A stretch of DNA of 64,000 nt from CAITJF01 sp032654645 (GCA_032654645.1 JAULAW010000015.1:310001-374000), one strand, 5' to 3'; numbered from the stretch's first letter, positions 25,836 to 35,695 are shown. Numbers and translations are program-made. The notes: generated by a model not told the origin, from the sequence alone.

Positions 25836-26585
25836 ATGTCCTGGTTCATCACCAACCTGATCAGCGCATTCCTGCTCCCGCCGCTCAATCTGTTGCTTGC
25901 CGCACTGGTTGGGTTGCTGATTGCCCGCACGTATCCGCGCTTCGGGCGCACGCTACTTATCGGATCGTTCGCACTGCTGTGGTTGTGCTCCACCCCTTAT
26001 TTCGCCGAGGGTGCGCTGCATCTGCTGGAAGGGTCGCCCAAAGCGGTTGATACGCAAATACAAGCCGCCGATGCCATCGTGGTGTTGGGCGGCGGCACCT
26101 ACTTTCACGCGCCGGAATATGCGTCAGACACGGTGAGTGAAGCCACATTGGTGCGCTTGCGCTACGCCGCCAAACTTCAGCGTGAAACCGGCAAGCCCCT
26201 GTTAGTCACTGGCGGCAAGCCGCTCGGCAACGACCTTTCCGAAGCACGGCAGATGCAGATTGTGCTGGAACAGGAATTCAAGGTACCGGTACGCTGGGCT
26301 GAAGACGCCTCTGATAACACGCTGGAGAACGCACGCTACAGCTATCAAGTGTTGCAACAGGCCGGCATCAAACGCATCTACCTAGTTACTCATGCATGGC
26401 ACATGCCGCGTTCGATCATGGCATTCCGGTCTGCCGGATTCGAAGTCGTGCCCGCCCCAACCGCCTTCACCACGCGCTACCGCACCGACCTGCTTACCTT
26501 TTTGCCGCGCGCCGAAGCGTTGCACGACAGCAAAATTTTTGTCCACGAAATTATCGGGCTGCTGTGGTATCGGTTAAAATCCTGA
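25836..26585 (+). CDS. YdcF/ElyC-like DUF218 membrane protein
   Basis: The 249-residue protein has two N-terminal membrane helices (residues about 7-30 and 38-52) and a DUF218 domain starting at DAIVVLGGGTY. Conserved points include LLVTGGK, ARQMQIVLE, EDASDNTLENA and LVTHAWHMPRS. This is the arrangement of ElyC/YdcF-type proteins of the cell envelope. E. coli ElyC affects peptidoglycan assembly, but the enzymatic activity of the family is not settled. It lies 26 bases before the OsmC-like gene in the same orientation. The upstream region is shared with the divergent B12 riboswitch transcript. Confidence 0.8.
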   Translation: MSWFITNLISAFLLPPLNLLLAALVGLLIARTYPRFGRTLLIGSFALLWLCSTPYFAEGALHLLEGSPKAVDTQIQAADAIVVLGGGTYFHAPEYASDTVSEATLVRLRYAAKLQRETGKPLLVTGGKPLGNDLSEARQMQIVLEQEFKVPVRWAEDASDNTLENARYSYQVLQQAGIKRIYLVTHAWHMPRSIMAFRSAGFEVVPAPTAFTTRYRTDLLTFLPRAEALHDSKIFVHEIIGLLWYRLKS

Positions 26586-26611
26586 TACCAATAATTAGCG
26601 GGGCAACCAAA

Positions 26612-27028
26612 ATGAAAGCACGCATCAAGTGGGTGGAACAGGTCTCTTTTCTGGGTGAAACGGAAAGCGGCCATGCCGTCCTGATGGACGGCCCGCCGGA
26701 TGGCGGCGGGCGCAACCTCGGGCCGCGCCCGATGGAAATGGTGCTGCTCGGCACCGGCGGCTGCACCACTTACGATGTCATGCACATCCTGAAAAAAAGC
26801 CGCCAGCAAATTACCGATTGCGTCGTGGAAATCCAGGCAGAACGCGCCACGGAAGACCCCAAGGTGTTCACCAAAATACACTTTCACTTCATCGTGACCG
26901 GCAAGGATTTAAAGCCGGAGCAAGTAGAGCGCGCCATCAAGCTCTCTGCGGAAAAATACTGCTCGGCCTCCATCATGCTGGGTAAGACAGCAGCCATCAC
27001 CCATGATTTTGAAGTGGTTCAGGAATAG
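26612..27028 (+). CDS. OsmC family protein
   Basis: The 138-residue OsmC/YhfA-type protein reduces organic hydroperoxides in characterised relatives. The two family cysteines are in GTGGCTTYDV and EKYCSASIMLGKTA. The N-terminus (KARIKWVEQVSFLGETESGHAVLMDG) is typical of the YhfA-like subgroup, whose substrate is less certain than that of OsmC or Ohr. The ATG at 26612 is used because the frame upstream of it overlaps the YdcF-like gene and carries no conserved sequence. Its end faces the end of the accessory island at 27148, so the island boundary lies between 27029 and 27147. Confidence 0.85.
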   Translation: MKARIKWVEQVSFLGETESGHAVLMDGPPDGGGRNLGPRPMEMVLLGTGGCTTYDVMHILKKSRQQITDCVVEIQAERATEDPKVFTKIHFHFIVTGKDLKPEQVERAIKLSAEKYCSASIMLGKTAAITHDFEVVQE

Positions 27029-27147
27029 CCATCCGCCCAGAGAAAACACTGGGAGCCGCATCTTTATTGGTGGCGTGCAGTTTACTACCGAACGACTCGC
27101 TATTGGAACCAATGAGTAACGCTGCGGGTGTCTGGGGTTCGCTGAGA

Positions 27148-29511
27148 TCATTCCGCAATTCTGTATCCCATCGCCCGGTATCCACGCTGGCGCTTATCCC
27201 ACATACGCAGCAGCGCCGGGTGACCGGTATCTACGAAATCGATGATGCGCACATCGGTCTTGGTGGCGTGCTCACGATGCAGACGGCCAGCGTATTGCTG
27301 AAGCGTCCCTTTCCACGACACAGGCATCGCCAGTACCAAGGTATCGAGCGGTGGATGGTCGAAACCTTCACCGACCAGTTTCCCGGTCGCGAGCAGTACG
27401 CGAGGTGCATCAGGGGGTAGCGCCTCAAGCTCGGCGATCAAAGAGGCACGCAGTTTTTTTGCCAACCGTCCATGCAAAACAGTCAGTGCTGAAACTTTGC
27501 CGTTCAGAGCAGCCGCGATGGAATCGAGATGCTCCGTCCGCTCCGTCAGCACAAGGACCTTTCGGCCTTGCTTGTACGCATTCTCGATCTCTGTCGCAAT
27601 CGCGGCTGTCCGCACCAGATCACTGGCGAGGTGCCGGAAAACATCCTGAATGCCAGCCTCCTGCGGCAAATCAATTCTCGTGTGAAGTGTGCATGGCGTG
27701 ACGGCCAGATCGTGTGGTGCTCCCAATGATTTCGCGGCGGTATGGCGCGTTGGCCCGCACTGCATGAAAATTATCGGCTGCCGGCCATCGCGACGAATCG
27801 GCGTGGCGGTCAGGCCAAGCACATATTTCGCTTTGGTCTGTTTCAGGATCGCCTCGAACGACTCTGCGCTCAGGTGATGACATTCATCGACGATGACGTG
27901 CCCGTAATTTTCGACCAACGGGTTGATTTCACCCTGGCGCGATAACGACTGCATCACGGCGATGTCGATTTTCCCTGTCGGTTTGGCTTTGCCACCACCG
28001 ATGGTGCCGAGCACGCCCTTGCCGACGCTCAGAAATGATTGCAACCGTTCCTGCCACTGCTTGAGCAGTTCCCGCCGGTGTACGAGCACCAGCGTGTTCA
28101 CACCACGGCGCGCAATCATCGCAGCGGCCGTAACCGTTTTGCCAAAGGCTGTCGGCGCGCACAGAACACCCGTATCGTGATGCAGCATGGCGGCCACGGC
28201 GAATTCTTGATCCAGACGTAAGGTGCCGGCAAACGCGACGTCCAGCGGCGACCCTGCGTATCGCTCGTCGATCAGCTCGCAGCCAATCGCGTTGTCACGA
28301 AGGAGTTCCAGCGCGGCATCCAGGCAACCGCGCGGCAATGCGATGTGATTGGGGTAATTCTCGGCGCAGCCGATGACGCGAGGTTCATCCCACACCGAAA
28401 AACGCATCGCCTGCTTTTTGTAAAACTCCGGATTCTGAAAGGCCGCCAAACGAATCAGCCGGTTCGCCAGCGACTGCGGCAGTTGTGCCTTCTCGAAATA
28501 GATCAGGTTGGCCAGCGTCACCGTGAGCGACTTCGGCATCGGTCCGGCTAGTTTCTTGGAGAAGGCTGCAGATCGTTTCCACGGTTCTTTTTGATCTTCC
28601 TCATCGATGAACGTCACATCAAGTGGGTGCGCGTTGCCCGTCGCTCTCAGAATGGTGGGCTCGATATCGTGCGCAGGCATTGGCAGGATGGCGGCCAAGA
28701 ATCCCCACTGATCCCGGTAAGGCCGCAAGTCAGCATCGACGAACACACTGAATCCGTTCTCACGCGGAAACTTCTGCAGTGGCAACGCAATCAGATTGCC
28801 GAAACCGCCTTTGGGCATCGAGTCCTGATTGGGGAACAGCCGGTCGTAGGATTCGAGTTTCAGCTGGCGAGTGCGGGCACAGGTGTGGCTGATGATGGCG
28901 GTACCGAGTCGGCGCGCATCCCGAGCCGATACAGTGCCTGTGAATAAAATCCAGGCGTGCGCGCCGTTGCCGGAGCGCGAAATCTCAAGGGCGACTGGTA
29001 CGCCCAACTCGTGACACGACTGGAAAAACGCCTTGGCATCTTCCCGCCATTCCGCTTCATCGAAATCGGCGGCGAGAAAATGGCAGGTGTCGTCACTCAG
29101 GAGCGGATAGACGCCGATGGTGCGTTTGCCTATAAGGTGCTCGTAGATCACTGTATCCGTCAGCGGGATCAGCAGACGGTTATTGCACTCTCCACATTTG
29201 ATACGCGGCTTTTCGCAAACACCCGCCAGCCACTCATTACCACAGGCCGGTGTGTAGCCAGTCCTGCCAGTGGTCTTGCTTTCCCATCGGATCGGGTAGA
29301 CATCCGTGCGGCCGCGAAATAGCCGACGAAATAACGCTATTTTTTCGGCGGTAGAAAGACGTGATAGTTCCGGCTCCGAGAGGGGCGGTGCAGGCTCAGG
29401 TGAGGTTGGCTCGGGTGGCAAACGCCATTCGATACCGTGATCGTCCAGCAGCGCGATCAGGCGGGCATTCTCTGATTGCAGCGCCCGCAAGCTGGACAGG
29501 AAATCTGTCAT
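27148..29511 (-). CDS. TOTE-type archaeo-eukaryotic primase fused to SF2 helicase
   Basis: The 787-residue fusion has four parts. (1) A short coiled N-terminus (LSSLRALQSENARLIALLDD). (2) A zinc knuckle with Cys90, Cys99, Cys106 and Cys109. (3) An archaeo-eukaryotic primase domain with metal-binding Asp149 and Asp151 in FLAADFDE, SGNGAHAW (about 180-187) and a later VFVDADLRPYRDQW. (4) A superfamily 2 helicase with motif I APTAFGKT near 455, motif II DECHH near 542, motif III GLTATP and motif VI QYAGRLHRE. This architecture is that of the primase-helicase of TOTE conflict systems, predicted to act on invading nucleic acid. It is the last gene of the island operon, 7 bases after the nucleotidyltransferase gene. 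Confidence 0.82.
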   Translation of the reverse strand: MTDFLSSLRALQSENARLIALLDDHGIEWRLPPEPTSPEPAPPLSEPELSRLSTAEKIALFRRLFRGRTDVYPIRWESKTTGRTGYTPACGNEWLAGVCEKPRIKCGECNNRLLIPLTDTVIYEHLIGKRTIGVYPLLSDDTCHFLAADFDEAEWREDAKAFFQSCHELGVPVALEISRSGNGAHAWILFTGTVSARDARRLGTAIISHTCARTRQLKLESYDRLFPNQDSMPKGGFGNLIALPLQKFPRENGFSVFVDADLRPYRDQWGFLAAILPMPAHDIEPTILRATGNAHPLDVTFIDEEDQKEPWKRSAAFSKKLAGPMPKSLTVTLANLIYFEKAQLPQSLANRLIRLAAFQNPEFYKKQAMRFSVWDEPRVIGCAENYPNHIALPRGCLDAALELLRDNAIGCELIDERYAGSPLDVAFAGTLRLDQEFAVAAMLHHDTGVLCAPTAFGKTVTAAAMIARRGVNTLVLVHRRELLKQWQERLQSFLSVGKGVLGTIGGGKAKPTGKIDIAVMQSLSRQGEINPLVENYGHVIVDECHHLSAESFEAILKQTKAKYVLGLTATPIRRDGRQPIIFMQCGPTRHTAAKSLGAPHDLAVTPCTLHTRIDLPQEAGIQDVFRHLASDLVRTAAIATEIENAYKQGRKVLVLTERTEHLDSIAAALNGKVSALTVLHGRLAKKLRASLIAELEALPPDAPRVLLATGKLVGEGFDHPPLDTLVLAMPVSWKGTLQQYAGRLHREHATKTDVRIIDFVDTGHPALLRMWDKRQRGYRAMGYRIAE

Positions 29512-29518
29512 CGCTTCC

Positions 29519-30328
29519 TCACCCGGCGGTAACCGGTACCCCTGGATGCAACACGGTATTCATCAACAATTGATCGAGAACCGAAAAATCAGTATCGCGC
29601 GGCATTGGGGGCAAGACCGACTCGATTCGGGTCAGTTCGTGTTCAATGAAGGTATTGATGATGGGCAACGGCTGGCCGTATTCCGACTCCATCGCGGCGC
29701 GCTTGATCACCAGCAATTCGTTAATCGCACTACGCAAAACTGGATCGGTAATGATCACATCGACCATTTCCTGAAACCGCATTGGTGCCACGCCTCGACC
29801 TTGTTCAATCCACAGCGTGGCCAGCAGCGGGCGTAGCACGTAGAGATATTTCTTCAAGCGAACCGTATCGCCACGCAGATATTCACGGTAGTTCTTGCGC
29901 GCCATATGAACGTAGTGGTGAAACGACCGCTCGGCTTGGTGCGTTTGCTGGGCGGCATTTCGCATGACAGCGATGAAATCGGCATCAGCGCGATATACCA
30001 CTGGCGAATCCAGCCATTCGATCAACGTGGCGTTGCCCTTTTTCAATAGACCCAGCGCCTTGCGCAACTCCCATCCGTTGATGTCGAGTTCGTCGGAGAT
30101 CGGAATCTCGATCACGTCACGCTGGGCGCTGACCTGCAGATACCACGGCAGCGGATGAACATAGATGAAGCGCACGTCGTAATCACTGTCGGGCGACGCG
30201 AAACCCCATCCTCGGCTGCCTGACTCGCAGGCATAGAGCACGCGTACGCCATATTCGGCCTCGATGGCCGACAGCCGCGAGTCAATGTCAGTACGTATGC
30301 CGGGGTCAATCGGATGAGAGCTATTCAC
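29519..30328 (-). CDS. Predicted nucleotidyltransferase (YcgL/RlaP-like)
   Basis: The protein belongs to the DNA polymerase beta-type minimal nucleotidyltransferases. The signature is ESGSRGWGFASPDSDYDVRFIYV, with the GS motif and the DxD-type metal ligands. The helical rest (LLKKGNATLIEWLDSP, RKNYREYLRGDTVRLKKYLYVLRPLLA) matches the YcgL/RlaP group, linked in part to RNA repair and found in accessory regions. The GTG at 30328 is preferred because it overlaps the rhuM stop by 8 bases. An ATG at 30451 would overlap that gene by 131 bases and add residues with no family similarity. This gives 269 residues. The role in the island is unknown; modification of RNA or proteins is a guess. Confidence 0.75.
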   Translation of the reverse strand: MNSSHPIDPGIRTDIDSRLSAIEAEYGVRVLYACESGSRGWGFASPDSDYDVRFIYVHPLPWYLQVSAQRDVIEIPISDELDINGWELRKALGLLKKGNATLIEWLDSPVVYRADADFIAVMRNAAQQTHQAERSFHHYVHMARKNYREYLRGDTVRLKKYLYVLRPLLATLWIEQGRGVAPMRFQEMVDVIITDPVLRSAINELLVIKRAAMESEYGQPLPIINTFIEHELTRIESVLPPMPRDTDFSVLDQLLMNTVLHPGVPVTAG

Positions 30329-31406
30329 TGCTGCTGTCTGACCCAGATCCCGACTCAACCTGTCTGATGAGCCTGTCAAAATCACTCTCGAACAACCGGT
30401 CTTGCACGATGCGATATTTCTCGAATTCGCTTTCGGCATGCGCCTTGGCAATTTCCGCCGTCACCTTGCCGGCATCCTGAAGCACATCCCGGTCCCAGAG
30501 TTTTAAGAAGCCGCCCAGACGTTCCTCCCAGTCCGCCATGGTCATGGGAATACGGCGCATGGCTTGAAGTTCAGCCATATCGAGATAGGCGGAGACAATC
30601 CGTTGCATCTGCGCCAGTTCGAACTCCGATAAGTAGTTCTTTGCAATGGCGACGTCGTATTTGTGGACCTTCCCCTGGGGCGCACCCTCCCAACTGGTCA
30701 GGCCCATGTTTTCCTTCTTGTGATCCGCCCGATCCACAATGACTTCTGCCGCCGTCTGTCCGTGAATGGCGTAATGAAGCTTGTTCTGCACCGCCGCAAA
30801 AAAACGTTTGGTCGCCGTGGCTGAGGTGTCGTAATCCAGCGCCGTGGCGTAGATGTCTGTGATCTTCTGGTAGAACTTGCGTTCAGAGAGCCGGATTTCC
30901 CGGATCTTCTCCAGCTGCCGCTCGAAGAAATCTTCGGTCAGCACGCTGCCGCCACTCTTCAGGCGATCCGCATCCATGACCCAGCCCTGAATCGTGTAAT
31001 CCTTGACGATCTGGTTGGCCCATTTACGGAACTGTACCGCGCGCTCGTTTTCGATCTTGAAGCCGACGGCAATGATGGCCTGCAAGCTGTAGTGATCCAC
31101 CTTGCGCTGAACTTCGCGCTCGCCCTCAGTTTGAACCATTAAGTACTGCTTAACAGTTGCCTCACGCTCCAGCTCGTTGTCGGCATAGATGCGTTTCAAG
31201 TGCTGGCTGATCGCCGGCACCGACACATCGTAGAGCGTGGCCATCATTTTCTGCGTGAGCCAGAGGTTTTCATCCTCGTAGCGCATTTCCACGCTGGCGT
31301 TGCCATTGCCGGTAGCCGCGACAAATGTCAGGTACTCGGCCGCCGATGAACGGACGATAGAAACCTCATTTTTCTTGGCTACTTTCTGTGGTTTGTTCTT
31401 GCTCAT
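30321..31406 (-). CDS. rhuM: RhuM family protein
   Basis: The 361-residue protein matches the RhuM family, named after a gene in a Salmonella pathogenicity island and since seen often beside restriction genes. It has an N-terminal DNA-binding-like domain (MRYEDENLWLTQKMMATLYDV, ISQHLKRIYAD). The conserved block EGEREVQRKVDHYSLQAIIAVGF follows, then VQFRKWANQIVKDYTIQGW, YQKITDIYATALDY and NKLHYAIHGQTAAEVI. The C-terminus is acidic and Ser-rich. Function is not established. It starts 29 bases after the DUF262 gene and overlaps the nucleotidyltransferase gene, so it sits in the middle of the operon. Confidence 0.85.
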   Translation of the reverse strand: MSKNKPQKVAKKNEVSIVRSSAAEYLTFVAATGNGNASVEMRYEDENLWLTQKMMATLYDVSVPAISQHLKRIYADNELEREATVKQYLMVQTEGEREVQRKVDHYSLQAIIAVGFKIENERAVQFRKWANQIVKDYTIQGWVMDADRLKSGGSVLTEDFFERQLEKIREIRLSERKFYQKITDIYATALDYDTSATATKRFFAAVQNKLHYAIHGQTAAEVIVDRADHKKENMGLTSWEGAPQGKVHKYDVAIAKNYLSEFELAQMQRIVSAYLDMAELQAMRRIPMTMADWEERLGGFLKLWDRDVLQDAGKVTAEIAKAHAESEFEKYRIVQDRLFESDFDRLIRQVESGSGSDSSSE

Positions 31407-31435
31407 TTATCCCCCTCAAACGCACTTGCGGGCTG

Positions 31436-33160
31436 TCATGGCTTCGCGCCGTAAGACCCGGCCAGACGCTCCAAGAGATCCTTGTGACGAAACTCCAGGT
31501 CGGTCAGGGCAAACGTCGTCGTGGCAAGCAAGCGCTGCGAATTCGGCAAGCTTTCGACGCGGTCCTCGAAATAGCGCACCCGCTTGTCGGCAAAGTCCAG
31601 ATTGCCCAGGGAGGTGTTTTTGCGCCGCGACAGCAACATCAGGTTGCCCAGACGATGGAGCCACGCCTCCCGCTGCTCATCCGTGAAATCTTTGATCCAC
31701 TGGCTGGTTTTGCCCGGCGTCTGCGGCAGGATGTGCTCGACGCTGATCTCATCGGGCAAATTCAGCGGCGCTGCGTGGCTGGCCAGCAGGTATTCCAGCC
31801 GCAGCAATACGTATTTGGCAAAGCGTCGACCGTAGATCGCCCCGTCCAGCAGGGTTGCCAGTTGCTTGCCATCAAAATCGAACACCTTGCTGGCCAGCAC
31901 GTCGTCAGGGATCCTTGCTGCCTCAATGGCCTTCAGCACATCGTTCATATTGCTGATGCGCTGGGTGGGCGTGAGTTGGACGATCCAGTCAGCTGAAAAT
32001 TTGTTGTCGATGCGCTCTATCAGATCGAGCAGCTTCTGTGTCTTGAACTTACGATACCAAGCCAGCACAGGCGGAATCCAATCGGTGGAGGGCAACCCCC
32101 GGCGCATCACATTGATTCGGTTGCGATAGGCATTGCCCAGCGTGGCCGGTAGGTCATCAAACTGAATAGCCTCGTCATAGGCATCCTTATAGGCTTTGAC
32201 TGCATCAAAGGTTGCGTTGCCCAGCGCCAGTAGCTGTGGCTTGGAGCCATAAATACGCTCGTCGAACTCTTTGAGCAGACCCTCGCGTGCCTTGTCCTTC
32301 ACGTAGATGGTGCGGACCAGCGACAGGAAGCGGTCAAACTCGTCCCGCCCCATCTCACCCTCAACCTCCTCCCAGTACTCGGCCCACTTGCCACGATCCT
32401 TCTCGCCGGTGATCGCCCCCAGGTTCTTGGCCTTGAGGATGTCGCTGTTGGACAGAGGGATGCCACGGTCGTTGAGAATGGTGAACAGACGGAAGGCGTC
32501 ATCCAGATCCTCCGTGGAGACATAGATGAACAGCGCGTTGTTCAGCAAGTAGCCAACAAAACGGTCGAAGTCGCCGGAAGCTGGAAAGCGCTCGGCATCA
32601 TGAAAACTGGCATGGATGGTTTGCATGCCAGCGGCCATATTCCCCAGCGACAGGTTCTTGCTGGCGGCGATGCCAGGTAAATCTGTGCTGCACGATCCAT
32701 CATCGGCTTTGATGTAGCTCTCAATGAAAGCGCCCACGTTGTCGCGGATGTCATAGACGATGCGGTTGCGGCCCGGGATTTTTTTCCACTTGTTCTCTTC
32801 CTGATACAGCATCTCACGGCATGCGCCTTTGAGCTTGGCATCCGTCACCCGATCTCGGATGCAGGCCAGCATCAGCATCAGCGTAGTCAACCGTTGCTGC
32901 CCGTCGAGCAATTCGTATTCCTCGAAACTCACGCCATCCGTGGTGCGTGTCGCCTTGCGCAGCACCATCGAGCCCAGGAAGTACTGCCCCTCCGGGTTGT
33001 GCTCGCTGGCGTAATTCACATCGTCGATTAGTTCGGATATCTCGTCCTTGCCCCAGACATACGCACGCTGGTAATCGGGAATACGAAACCAGAAGCGCGA
33101 GAACACCTCGCCAATGACGTTCTTGGCACTTTCAATTTGGCCTTTTTTGCTTGAACTCAT
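31436..33160 (-). CDS. GmrSD-like DUF262-DUF1524 nuclease
   Basis: The 574-residue protein has an N-terminal DUF262 domain with IPDYQRAYVWG (27-37) and the DGQQRLTT motif (86-93), a ParB/Srx-like nucleotide-binding signature. The C-terminal DUF1524 domain is an HNH-type nuclease with EISVEHILPQTP near residue 475 and LGNLMLLSRRKNTSLGN. This is the GmrSD arrangement, known from type IV restriction of glucosylated hydroxymethylcytosine DNA, in a single chain. Targets of this member are unknown. It begins 12 bases after res and is in the same operon, so modification-dependent and type III-like restriction are combined in one locus. Confidence 0.85.
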   Translation of the reverse strand: MSSSKKGQIESAKNVIGEVFSRFWFRIPDYQRAYVWGKDEISELIDDVNYASEHNPEGQYFLGSMVLRKATRTTDGVSFEEYELLDGQQRLTTLMLMLACIRDRVTDAKLKGACREMLYQEENKWKKIPGRNRIVYDIRDNVGAFIESYIKADDGSCSTDLPGIAASKNLSLGNMAAGMQTIHASFHDAERFPASGDFDRFVGYLLNNALFIYVSTEDLDDAFRLFTILNDRGIPLSNSDILKAKNLGAITGEKDRGKWAEYWEEVEGEMGRDEFDRFLSLVRTIYVKDKAREGLLKEFDERIYGSKPQLLALGNATFDAVKAYKDAYDEAIQFDDLPATLGNAYRNRINVMRRGLPSTDWIPPVLAWYRKFKTQKLLDLIERIDNKFSADWIVQLTPTQRISNMNDVLKAIEAARIPDDVLASKVFDFDGKQLATLLDGAIYGRRFAKYVLLRLEYLLASHAAPLNLPDEISVEHILPQTPGKTSQWIKDFTDEQREAWLHRLGNLMLLSRRKNTSLGNLDFADKRVRYFEDRVESLPNSQRLLATTTFALTDLEFRHKDLLERLAGSYGAKP

Positions 33161-33172
33161 ATTTCCCTCGGA

Positions 33173-35695
33173 TTACTTGGCGACTGTGGCAAACAACTCA
33201 TCGAGTTGCGGATTGCTGGTGATCAACAGCAGCTTTTTGATCGTCGCAGCTTGATTGATCTCCAGCCGAGCGAAGTGCTCTCCACCGGCAGAAGACTGCT
33301 TTCGGATCAGTTGGATGCGCCCGAACAATGCGCCGTGCTTTTCAGCAAACTTCGCCAGCCCGACAGCCTTCTCAAAGTTATCGCTCAGGCTGGGGTCATG
33401 GGGTTCCAGAACATCTATGACAAAGTCACCACCGACCGTTCGCACCACGACCAGGTCCGGAAACATCGGGCGAATGTCGCCGCCCGTCTCGTAGGGAATC
33501 TCCAGTGACCACAGCTTTCGATCCAGATTGCGCAACCAACCAACCACCTCGGGTTTAGCCAACTCCTCCTTCAACACACAGGCTTCCCAACTACCCAACT
33601 CGGCACGGAACTGACCATTGCTTTCCACGTACAGGTGGCGCTCCCAAAGCGGATCGGTCGGCAGACGCTTGAAATCGATGGACGCAGGCAAATGCCAAGG
33701 CACCTCGTTGGGCTTGGCTGTCGCCAAACGCAACTTCTCATAATTGACGCGCCGCTGCTCCTTGAGCTTGTAGATGGCTTTCTTGTGCTGGTCGTAGAGA
33801 GCATCGAAAGCCGCCTCAGCCAGTGATTCCAATGCGGCCATTTCTGCGGCGTTGCGCGCCAATACAATCGCCTCGGCCTTCACGTCCAGTGCATCACGGT
33901 CAGCGTGAGCGCGCCAATACTCCATTTGCAGGCCGTGGCTGAAGGCGCGGCCGGCCTCCTCAAACAGCCGGTCGATGTCCACATCGGAGGCATCGATGTG
34001 ATAGTCCGCCGTAGGCTCGGCCACACCCGTACCGTTGTTGACCGCCAGCGTGCGCAAGCCAACCTGGGTGATCGCCTTGGCTGCCGTATCGAACAGGCCG
34101 GCAGCCTTGATCGCGTCAATGCGCTGCCCCATCCATTCGATGATCTGGTGCTTGGCCGCATCCCAAGTGTTCTCATCGATCTCATCGATGGTCAGGTTGC
34201 GCGATATGGCCATGTAGCGCCGCAAGGGGCTTTGCGCGCGTGCTGCATTTACGCGGTAGGTCACCACTTCATCCAGCGCGGTGAAGATAGCCTCGGTGCC
34301 CTCGCGGCGCTTGAGTACCACCAGATTGCGGCTGGAACCCGTTTCGGCCGGTGGCACATCTTCTGCGTTGTGCAGCGAGGCCACTACGCTTTCCACAGCG
34401 CCCGTATCAAAATACGGCAGGAACAGATGCACGTCGTTCAAGGCGGCATCTTTCTCGATGCGACGCGCCAGCGGCGTGCGCACCATCCGGCCCAGCAACT
34501 GGGCGATGTAGGTGTGATCCTCCGCACGGCGGAAAGACATCATGACTTCTGCGCGTGGGCAATCCCAGCCTGTGGACAAGCTGGTCTTGAAGAACACCAC
34601 ACCGATGTTTTTGTCGCCATCGATGCGTGATGCTTCCACCTTGCGCACACGGCGGCCACCCACGTCCAGGTCGCCCGTATCATGCATGGCGTGTGCCAAT
34701 TCACCTTCGTTCAATCGTCGGCCAATGGCACTTTCAATTACCGTCAATGCCGCGCCCAGATCGGTCTTGGTGAGCTGCCGATCATTGCCGTTCTCCACCT
34801 GCACCACCAGTACCGGCCAGACGGTTTGCTCTTTCTCATCAGCACAGAAGGCACCCCAGGCTGCAGTCATCTGCCCCCAGCGCCGGGCAGCTTCTTCCAG
34901 TAGAGCCATCTCGGCTGTGGTGGCGGCTTCCGGGTGATGGATCAGAATACGGTCTTTCAGCAGACCGGATTTGCGTACTTCTTCCGCTGGCACGGCCACC
35001 TTGTGCGTGGTCACCGTGTGCTCCGCATTCGCGATCAAATCCAGAAACCGCTTCGGTGTGGCCGACACGCCAATCACCATCGGCATCTTGACGAGGCCGA
35101 CCTCGGGGTAACCCAGCAAGAAGCGCTGCATCAGGGTCTGCGCCGCTTGCGCGCCCCGGCCCGATGTCATTCCCCGATGCGCCTCATCGATGACCACATA
35201 GAAGCGGTCAGGAATCGCTATCGCAGTATTGGTCAGCGTTTCCCAAATAAGATGCTGTCGGCCATCGCCCCGGTTGGTCAACGGCTGATTGATGGCCAGC
35301 TTTTGCGTGTTGATGAAATAGATGCGCCCACCATCCAGGCGAGGCGCGTCAAAGTGTGCGTCGATGGTAATGAGCTGGTTGACCCGGTACACCTTGTCCG
35401 ACTTGCTTTCGATCTTGAGCTTGGTCTGCTCGTTGAGTTCAGGCATGTCCGACACCCACAGGATCACCGCATCGGGCTGAGGTGCCCAGTCCAGCGGCCA
35501 GGCCAACTGATCGTCAGGTTCATCCAGAATGGCCTCGAACAGCGCCGTCATCGTGATGGTCTTGCCGCTGCCCGTGGCCGCCGAAAAAGCTACCACATGC
35601 TGGTCGTCCGACGATACACCTTGGCGCGCCTTGACCAACGCCTTGCGCAGATCGTTCAGCGCATCTTTCTGAAAATCGAATAGCGTGACCTTCAT
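33173..35695 (-). CDS. res: Type III-like restriction subunit (DEAD/DEAH helicase-nuclease)
   Basis: The 840-residue helicase has motif I AATGSGKT (39-46), motif II VIDEAHRG near 170, motif III GVSATP and motif VI QLLGRMVRT. A C-terminal part follows with FPDLVVV near residue 747, then VIDVLEPH. In type III Res proteins the C-terminus is a PD-(D/E)xK nuclease. Here the Asp and Glu positions can be matched, but the expected lysine is not visible at the usual place (LEPH), so cleavage chemistry or motif alignment may differ. It overlaps mod by four bases, the normal arrangement for a Mod/Res complex that translocates with ATP and cuts DNA. Confidence 0.82.
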   Translation of the reverse strand: MKVTLFDFQKDALNDLRKALVKARQGVSSDDQHVVAFSAATGSGKTITMTALFEAILDEPDDQLAWPLDWAPQPDAVILWVSDMPELNEQTKLKIESKSDKVYRVNQLITIDAHFDAPRLDGGRIYFINTQKLAINQPLTNRGDGRQHLIWETLTNTAIAIPDRFYVVIDEAHRGMTSGRGAQAAQTLMQRFLLGYPEVGLVKMPMVIGVSATPKRFLDLIANAEHTVTTHKVAVPAEEVRKSGLLKDRILIHHPEAATTAEMALLEEAARRWGQMTAAWGAFCADEKEQTVWPVLVVQVENGNDRQLTKTDLGAALTVIESAIGRRLNEGELAHAMHDTGDLDVGGRRVRKVEASRIDGDKNIGVVFFKTSLSTGWDCPRAEVMMSFRRAEDHTYIAQLLGRMVRTPLARRIEKDAALNDVHLFLPYFDTGAVESVVASLHNAEDVPPAETGSSRNLVVLKRREGTEAIFTALDEVVTYRVNAARAQSPLRRYMAISRNLTIDEIDENTWDAAKHQIIEWMGQRIDAIKAAGLFDTAAKAITQVGLRTLAVNNGTGVAEPTADYHIDASDVDIDRLFEEAGRAFSHGLQMEYWRAHADRDALDVKAEAIVLARNAAEMAALESLAEAAFDALYDQHKKAIYKLKEQRRVNYEKLRLATAKPNEVPWHLPASIDFKRLPTDPLWERHLYVESNGQFRAELGSWEACVLKEELAKPEVVGWLRNLDRKLWSLEIPYETGGDIRPMFPDLVVVRTVGGDFVIDVLEPHDPSLSDNFEKAVGLAKFAEKHGALFGRIQLIRKQSSAGGEHFARLEINQAATIKKLLLITSNPQLDELFATVAK

